64,000 bases of DNA, taken from positions 1,054,001 to 1,118,000 of the forward strand of contig JAJHTX010000003.1 of NCBI GenBank assembly GCA_032164295.1, read 5' to 3'. The DNA comes from Inonotus obliquus (lineage: Eukaryota; Basidiomycota; Agaricomycetes; Hymenochaetales; Hymenochaetaceae). Numbering within the stretch: position 1 is the first letter of the stretch; the number at the start of each line of letters is the position of its first letter. Of this stretch, positions 56,762 through 64,000 are shown one piece after another. Under the pieces are notes generated by a model. The model was given only the letters and a program-made list of their open reading frames with translations. It did not search any database and was not told where the DNA came from. A program made the translations under genes and the position numbers.

Positions 56762-59700
56762 TATCGCGTCACGTTAACCCGATACCAATGGAAAGGGTGA
56801 GGGTCAAAAGAATGGTTCTCAAACGTCGCGTCTACCTGATCACTCCCACTCTGCACCTATGGAGCATCGACTGGATGAGGTCTGTTAGTGTAAGTCGTAT
56901 TGCGACATGGGGCTGAGTGATATAAGTAGGAAGACAAGGATTGAAGGAATGAGCTGGTGATCCAGGTCACGTATTCAATTCAATTGAGAGAATAATATTG
57001 ACGTAAATCATTCATATTGATTACTTCTAGTGTGGAGTGACCCAGTCGTCACGTATATAGTCACGTCACGGACTTCAATATCCCCGTTTGGAAGTACCTG
57101 ATTCAAAATTCCTGACAAATTTTTGGTTTATCCTCTTCGTCAGTGCCTCAATTCCTGCTGCAACCAACAATTACTAGACTAGAATATTGCCGTGCATGTG
57201 TAAGCCAAGACTATTTCAAGCAGCACAAATGCGTACATATAAGCAGGGAAAATCTGAGCTCGAAATATCGAGCTTGTCCCGAAAAATACTAAATAGAAAC
57301 TTTGCAGGAATGGGGCAGAATAGAGATAAGAGGTGCTGCTTTAATTGCAGCGAGAGAAGGTGTCGGAAGGGGCGAAGCGCACACTATTCAATTAAAAAGT
57401 TACAGTACAGCTGACGAGACTATACTAGACTAACAAACACTAGAACACGGCCGCCTGTGATAGCTCTGATACAGAGTGCACTGAGCAAAACGTAAGTCGC
57501 TCTTCATAATACTGTAAATTACGCTGAATCAGAAGCTGTAGGCAAAGTAAACATCCCGATTGTCGGACTGCTCTGCATCCGGTGCGATCGCAAGGGTACC
57601 AAGAACTTATATTTTGTAGCTAGGAGTAATTTCTCACTTGAGGGTGGCTTTTCACCTACCCTATCGCAAGAAGTTCTAGAAACGTAGGACTCAGCTGGTT
57701 AAATTTTCTCGGTTCGGTCCGACTCCTCCAAATATTCTTCCGGAGTTACTCGTATTGTACTGCAGCCGAGAGCAGTGATTAACTGCAACGGTACACCTTC
57801 TGGCTTCCTCCGGGCCCGAAACTGACTTATGAACCATGGAAATCAGTATCATGTGGTCTGAGAGGCAAAAGGTCGGGAAGAATTGCGTAAATTTTGAAGC
57901 ACGCATGGATTACCGATTGGCCTGACGCGCTGCCTTGTAAATCGAACCGCCTTGTTGATACACGTCCGTCATATCGGTTGTGATTTCTTGACTTCGCTCG
58001 GTTAGTTCGATAAGAATAGGCGTATTGACTGGATGAGGCACCAGGCACCGGGTTGATTACATGAATAACTCATTTGTTTTTCACATGATACGTTGGAGGC
58101 ACCTTCCGAGACTAAACATAACTCGTTAGATTCACTTTATAGTATCGCACCGAAGACAAAGTTTACGTACCTCGATACTTCCCCATGCAAACTCGATACG
58201 GTCATTCGCAATTGTTGTTGATGCGACTCTTTGATCCTTTTGAACGGGAAATTTCGGAGGTCAAGGAAACAGAAACATAGATTGTCCCTGTATCGATTCT
58301 GACCGAATTTGCGATTTGTTCTATGTCAAATCTCAATTTATTGGAATCTATACTCTACCAACAAGTTGCAAATCCATCAGTCCATGTCTAAATGAATTTG
58401 AATCAGTGAGGACACCTACCATAAGTTAATCATACATCTGGTGGTTCTGGCAAGTAAGCAGCAAAGGTCAATGTTTCTTGAGAAGACTCATTCCACACGG
58501 ACCTAGCAAGTTATACGGTTAATAATACACCACCAACCACGAGACAGTTCTACCTCACTTTCTTCATGTGGTGTAGTACCACGCCTGCTCTCAGTCAACT
58601 AGTCATGCTTCAAGGAATCTCTCATACGTCGCTATCCAGCCTCCTAGTGACCCTCCTCACTTCCCTGTCCCGTCTGCCCACAGATATATCCACAATCCCA
58701 CTGCAGTGTAATACAACAACAAATTTGACCGTGTAGCAAAAGCTGGCTGCCCAATTGACTTGCGGAAACTATTGAATGCAAACAATATCAAAGTCAAACA
58801 GATAAAAGGAGAACTATGAATCGTAACCTTCGACCAGCGAGTTCCCAAGACCACCATTTCGAGGTCGTCTGGCCAACTCCTGTGGTACTAAGTTGCACAA
58901 GGATACCTAAACCAGAAACATCCTCCTCGATAGAGAATGCCAAGCTGATCTAGGTTCCCGAAATGCATCATACAGGACAGAGGACAGAGGCATCAGATAT
59001 CGCCGTCGCAATAAGAGCCGCAATAGAGCCGAGCCGAATCGACTTCGGGCCCTAGACAAGTAAATAACTCACAAGCGCGTTTATAGGCGCGACCACTAGA
59101 ATGAAGCGTGTTTTGATGGAGAAATACCGTTGAGATAAGAAGTAAGGGCGGGAAATTTGATTGAACGAGTAAGCGGGCAAGATGTGCGACTTGCGGATTC
59201 TATCGTGGTGATAGTAAGATAAGCTCCGCATTGAACCAGTGTAGTGCAATTGGGATCAGGAGACCCGTCAAGATAACGTTCATACGGCTGCACCCAGATG
59301 CTATTGAGCTGAGGTTGATCCGAAGTTCAAGCAGAGGGGACAATGGTATCGAGAGCGCCAGCGAATCCCTCCGGGATGCTGTATCCCATGACGCATACGG
59401 TCATAGACTTCAAAGTGGAAGCAGGAAGTGCCTCTGTCGGGAGATGCCCTATGGAAACGACAGAAGCGATTTTAAGTGATTGTTCTAGCAAATATAGTTA
59501 GAGTATGCTTCATAGGGATTTTGGCCTCTTTCCAGTACCTTTCGGCACATATTACGTCAGGATCTCCCTCTTCTGGTGGTTCGTCCTCTATCGAGACGGG
59601 TGGAAATGAAGTATCTTGTCCGAGTAACGGATTAGCCTCCAGGTTTAATGGAACTTTCGCAAATGTCGACACGGCACTCGGCTTTCGAGAACTTATCACT

Positions 59701-60274
59701 TATTCCCCAGTCGTTGACTATAGTAGCACTCCGGATGACGTGGAGTCGCATCGTCGTTCTCCGAGTCTAGTCTCTCCTCGTCCTCAGTAACGCGGTCCGG
59801 GAAACCAGTGGCATATCACGAGGAAAAACCATGGCCAGTAGGATACTAGGAACCAAAGAGGACGATACACTGCGGTGAAAGTAGTTTGACGGAATGGCTT
59901 TATGGATGCAAAGATCGCTTAGGTGTAAACGGGCATTGGTCGATGTGAAGCAGCAGAGTCCTGCAAAAGTGACTTAGTCGGCGGGGGCAAAAAGGAAACA
60001 CATAACACGTGCCCGACGGACACAGTTACGTCAGCACCAAGCCCAACCTCCTTCCAATCGTCGGATTAAGGTTCATCTTCGGCTTTCGACTCCAGACCCA
60101 CTATCTTTTCTGTTTCATCACATCACATCAAACAAAACGAATCTGAGGCATTTAACGTCTGAACTCCACAATATCATCAGCGATTACCGAAATATCTCGG
60201 TATGTTACTGTAATTGAACGCCCCTATTGAACGATTCTGAGCGCTTGTTTCGGCGTTCCAGCACAGATCAAACG
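56762..60274. other. long stretch with no assigned gene
   Basis: About 3.5 kb. Some minus-strand frames look hydrophobic or acidic (58657-58857 ending LLLYYTAVGLWIYLWADG; 59520-59699 with EDEPPEEGDPD). They may be small exons of a membrane-protein gene, but no consistent splice chain could be built. A possible 5'-UTR intron of the BTB gene lies at about 60,200-60,262 (GTATGTTAC...GTTCCAG). Confidence 0.35.
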
Positions 60275-61126
60275 ATGTCTATCCATCCTTCATACTCTTT
60301 CTCCGATTTCGACCTCGTCTTGGAGTCAAAAGACGGTTGTCTCTTCCAGGTGCATACCATCATCCTCAAGCGCGCGTCCAAATTCTTTCGCGACATGTTA
60401 AGTCTGCCACGAGACTCCGAAGAGGCAGCGACAGACCCGATTCGGATGGACGAATCCAAGGAGATTTTAAAGGCGTTCCTGGACGTGATTTATCCGGACT
60501 ATGCCCTAAAAATATCCGATATCGCATCGTTCGATGTCCTACGCACCCTCGCGCATATCTTTGCAGACAAGTACGATGTACCCGCTGGCGTAGCAACGAT
60601 CCGAGGAGCCATGATGTACGATACGCGCATCTCTTCGAAAATTTCTCCCATTTTGCTCTATGGTCTCGCAAAAGAGTCATCATGGAGTGATGAAGCTACG
60701 GTCATCTCTAAGACTACATTTGATATCGACTTCAGCACGCCTGCTGCATCGAACTACCTTTCGCAACTACGCGGCGGAGACTTGATGGCACTCCTTACAT
60801 TACGTCGTGAAAAACGGAAAAAGGTACAAGACACCTTGTCTGTCGTTTTCCCGAGGACTAATATTTACTGGTACAAAACGTGTAACACTCTTTGCGAAGG
60901 ACCACAGTTTAGAGAGCATGTGGGTTGGAGAGCATATCGTTTACTTGTAGATAAGAAGTTGGAAGACCGACCTTCCTGGAACGGCCTAGACCAAGGTCCT
61001 TTCATGAACGACTCAATCGTCGGTAAATTGAAGGAGTATGGAACCTGTCCTCTCTGTGGTGGAACTATTTTCACTTCAGACATGGTATTTAATGCAATCC
61101 GCGAGGCTCTGTCAAGACCAAATTAA
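60275..61126 (+). CDS. BTB/POZ domain protein, 283 aa
   Basis: A single-exon frame from ATG 60275 to TAA at 61124. An upstream extension to 60227 would start with a non-ATG codon. The BTB fold spans about residues 1-105: FSDFDLVLESKDGCLFQVHTIILKRASKFFRDML is the hallmark entry (shown here by its ends FSDFDLVL and FFRDML), then FLDVIYP and a helical zone. The C-terminal part has a short cysteine pair CPLCGG near residue 265, possibly a half zinc site. Such BTB-only proteins are a large mushroom family, probably adaptors for dimerisation or Cul3 ligases. The partner is unknown. Confidence 0.85.
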   Translation: MSIHPSYSFSDFDLVLESKDGCLFQVHTIILKRASKFFRDMLSLPRDSEEAATDPIRMDESKEILKAFLDVIYPDYALKISDIASFDVLRTLAHIFADKYDVPAGVATIRGAMMYDTRISSKISPILLYGLAKESSWSDEATVISKTTFDIDFSTPAASNYLSQLRGGDLMALLTLRREKRKKVQDTLSVVFPRTNIYWYKTCNTLCEGPQFREHVGWRAYRLLVDKKLEDRPSWNGLDQGPFMNDSIVGKLKEYGTCPLCGGTIFTSDMVFNAIREALSRPN

Positions 61127-62758
61127 TTCCATGTTTGGGCAGTTGCTACCTTTCATTCTCTCTACTTCTTATCAGTTCACAGCCGCTATCCTTTATCCTG
61201 TTTTACGTTCATCACAACATCACCTCCACATAACTCGCATATTCTATGCATATGCGTATCTTTACCCTGATAACCTTCCCACCACTTTCATTAATTTCTC
61301 CAATCCCAATCTGATAATTCAACATCTCTGGAACGCCACATATTTACAAAAATCGATCAGTCTGTACAATGTTCACATATGTCCCTTCCGGGCAGTAGCA
61401 CTAGTGTTCCTGAACCTCAGGTTCCGTAAGCTCGGAAGAAGAAAGAAACAAACGAAACTAACCAAAGCAAAAGCAAAAGCAAAAGCAGTATTACCACGTA
61501 CATAACACGTTATAAACTTGTCAAAGTACATATACAAAGTATTACATACATCATCATCTATACTTATCTCCTAGCCATATTTTTACTTTATACTTATCTT
61601 ACACACCTCCATACCATAAATAAACTCACCTGATCAAAAATAACAGTCCGACTGAATTGTTTCAGGTCAGGTTTTCAGGTAGTATTTTTGTTACTTGTAT
61701 TGCTGAAAAAAAAAAGGCCGGGTCTGAAACTCAAAATTGTGGCCACTACAGAGGTGTCGACACGCGACGCTCCACACTGAAGGCAATTTTACTATAACTA
61801 TTATTATTACTGGAATTGATCTTGCGCAAAGGGGGATGACTACCGGCGTTAGGGGGGAGAGATGATAAATGAGAGATGAAGTCATAAAGTCAGATGAGGC
61901 GATATTTATTTATATATATCTTATTTTTGATTCTTGATTGAAGAGTCGAGATGAAACGAGAGGCTAATAAGCAAATAGAGTGTTCGCCACTAGTACTAAC
62001 GCTGGATAGCCTCGTTCATTCTCGGTGAAGGTGGCGCAAAGGGCGCAAAGGATGCTAAGGATGAATCTCAAGGACGTCATTGAATTCCTCTCCTCCCTTC
62101 TCTTCAGGCGGTAAAGCTCGGGGGTACAACGTTCAACTTTTCTATTTATCTTCAGGTCTTCAAAACTAGTCCATTCCACAAATACAATACATGATCAAAT
62201 CATTTTCATTCTGCCAAAAAAAGGGGGGGATGGATAGATAGATAATAGCCATTGCGTGAGTCCATATCAAAAAAAAGGGAAAGAAAAAAAAACGGCGTCA
62301 ACAACTCGATCAGTGAAAACTGGAATAAAACACGATAAGAAATCTATACGTGTGTATGTATATGCTTTGGTATGCTGGACAGGCGTAAAATAGCGGTAAG
62401 TACAGAGGAAACATAGGCGAGAAAGCAGGAGCACAACACCACCGGGAAGTGAAACCGGACAAAGCAAGTACAATCGGCCAACTGAAAGCTAGGGCTACGG
62501 ATGAAAAATACCTCAAGAAACGATATAGGAACGGCCGGTCAACTTTTCTCTTTTCTTTTCTTATAATAAGTAGTCGAGATGATGGGGGTAGCACGAAAGT
62601 TCTTAGGGAGCAGCCAAGCGAACACCAGTAGAGAAGACATCAGATCGTTTCCGGGTATGGATGGTGTCGGAATGGACAAATTTGCAGTCCATACTCATGC
62701 AGTACATGAAAGCGAAATTGTCCCGGGATTTGTGTAGGAGCGCGGAGAAACCACTGGG
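61127..62758. other. intergenic, AT-rich, low-complexity
   Basis: About 1.6 kb without a gene between convergent transcripts. It contains an (AAAGC)n run at about 61,466-61,488 and A- or T-homopolymers near 61,706 and 62,270-62,290. The open frames have biased composition only. Confidence 0.45.
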
Positions 62759-63968
62759 CTATGGAAACCAGCTGACATCAATCGCAGTGCGTCCCTGAGT
62801 GTGTGTTCGCGTCTACATTGAAAATAAATCAATGTTTCTTCGACTAGCTATCGCCTATTTCAGAGTTACTCACGTTGCTCGCCCCAGTCCGTACGTCAGA
62901 CGTTTTCGTCGCAGTTGCCGGAAAAATGTCCAGCTCTCCTCCTGACCGCCCAACGCTAGGAGCTCCGTCACCCTTATCCTCCTCCTTTATCCTTCCAATG
63001 CTACCACCGTCCTCTGTACCCCCCAGGTAGGAGTCTGACCGACTTCGCTTACCCAGCGTCGAGTTGCTTGTGAGTGTCGTCGCAGAAGATGACGCCGATC
63101 CTCCCGCAGAGCTCGTATTCGACGGTGCATGACTCGAGCCACCTTCCGAGGAGGCACTCGCCCCCGGAGCAGATCCAGATGCTCCGGGGGCGCTAGATAA
63201 AAAATCCAGCCAGGCATCTCCACTCTGACGAGAATGTATCTGCGCGTGCCCCTGGCCTTGAGGTTGCGAAGGGGCATGCACCGGCCACTCGAGGTCTAGA
63301 CCAGCCGTGCTGCCTGCACTAGGACGATGTGGGTGGTGGGGTGAAGTTGCTGAGGTCGGACTTGCACCACCGCCCGCACCGGGTATGAGCGCAGCGAATG
63401 AGTTGGCGTTTGACGGTGTGGAGGACGCATTCGAAGGCGGGGGACTTGCTTGAGCGTGTCCATATAAGGACCTCCCACCCCCGCCTCCAGTGGGTGACGG
63501 CGTTGGCCGCCCAAAGTTAAGGCCAAACTGCGATTGCGGTCCGCCAGATCCCTGGCCCTGGCCTTGTAGATACGCGGCATGAGCACCGGGATCATCGATG
63601 GTATACGCCGTTGGTCCACCAGGATATCCGGCGCCTGTACTGGTAGTAGACGCAGAGGAGTCGAGTCTAGGCCGCTTAGCTTGAGGGAGATTGAAGTTGA
63701 AGGGGCTGTGTCGTTCAAGGCTTACAGGTATTGCGGATCCCGGTCCAGGGTAAGCACTCGTAGGTGACTGCGAGTACGAAGGATGGGAGTGAGCCTGCGA
63801 TGTGAAATGCGTGGAGGAGTGTTGAGCGTGTGAAGGGAACGATGCAGAGACGTGGGAGAGACCGCTGTGCCCTCCATGTGAAGAGAATGAGTGTGTAGGG
63901 GCGTAATGTCCGGGGTAAGATGTGGACATGTGAGGGGGAAGACTGAGGGATGCTCGTTGGTCGACCTG
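62759..63968 (-). CDS. 3' part of a Ser/Gly/His-rich, probably nuclear protein gene (partial)
   Basis: The main exon is 63968-62874. It begins after an acceptor (TTTTCCAACAG), so the gene continues past the right edge of the window. It ends at a strong donor GTGAGT (62873). The last exon 62812-62759 reads TRTHTQGRTAIDVSWFP-stop. The protein is largely disordered: His/Ser-rich start, a basic KRPRLDS motif resembling a nuclear signal, Gly-rich runs, Ser/Ala repeats, and a second basic KRSRSD motif. No folded domain is visible. A regulator with its DNA-binding domain out of view is possible but unproven. Confidence 0.65.
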
Positions 63969-64000
63969 TTGGAAAATAAACAGAAAGTCAGTAATTTACA

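Noticed and set aside
58657..59699. possible small membrane-protein gene on the minus strand
   Set aside because: Several hydrophobic or acidic pieces are suggestive, but no chain of exons in a consistent phase could be built.
59476..59790. 104-codon plus-strand frame with a hydrophobic start (possible small secreted protein)
   Set aside because: The opposite strand is open as well, there is no cysteine pattern or homology clue, and no transcript evidence can be seen.
61466..61490. lysine/alanine-rich C-terminal coding run
   Set aside because: It is the (AAAGC)n microsatellite in non-coding sequence after the BTB gene stop.

Overview
The window looks like nuclear DNA of a basidiomycete fungus, most likely an Agaricomycete. 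Genes are split by many 48-70 nt introns with GT...AG borders, including very short internal exons. The protein families (S28 peptidase, BTB protein, Zn2Cys6 regulator, TKL-type kinase, fungal fucolectin, CVNH lectin, an orphan seven-helix membrane family) are typical of mushrooms, and the chromodomain Ty3/Gypsy elements and short inverted-repeat elements fit too. No tRNA, rRNA or CRISPR was seen. Gene models were assembled by hand: splice sites were chosen so that frames join and family motifs continue.

Left third (1-22,500) is a transposon graveyard. Element A (1687-16626) is a decayed Ty3/Gypsy chromovirus bounded by the 5-bp target duplication CGGGG. Its 3' LTR was interrupted twice: by element B (8520-14734, opposite strand, duplication ATCAC, 441-bp LTRs, intact gag and pol) and by insertion C (14773-16474, TG...CA ends, duplication GCGT), probably a solo LTR. 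Directly beside A is a 1-kb near-perfect palindrome (D), then a trypsin-fold protease-like gene, a 5'-truncated GH10 xylanase relic, and two short inverted-repeat elements, F (TA duplication) and E (8-bp duplication).

Middle (22,900-38,600): an unrecognised minus-strand gene; three tandem intact SDR (acetoin/diacetyl-reductase-like) genes with shared intron positions, whose 3' flank recurs further downstream; a tandem-CVNH lectin with a hydrophobic glycine-rich C-terminus; and a gene fusing a zinc phospholipase C/P1-nuclease-like helical domain to a fucose-lectin beta-propeller. The last two, about 2.6 kb apart and divergent, both pair a sugar-binding module with a possibly membrane-active module and neither shows a signal peptide. 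They are the most interesting content of the window and could be cytoplasmic defence lectins.

Right part (38,600-64,000): a DNAJC7/Tpr2-type co-chaperone, a secreted S28 serine carboxypeptidase, a seven-helix orphan membrane protein, three more inverted-repeat elements or fragments (G, G2, H), a protein kinase with a long Ser/Arg-rich tail, a Zn2Cys6 transcription factor, a BTB protein, and the 3' part of a Ser/Gly/His-rich protein gene that runs off the right edge. About 3.5 kb at 56,762-60,274 and most of 46,400-49,300 hold nothing that could be assigned.
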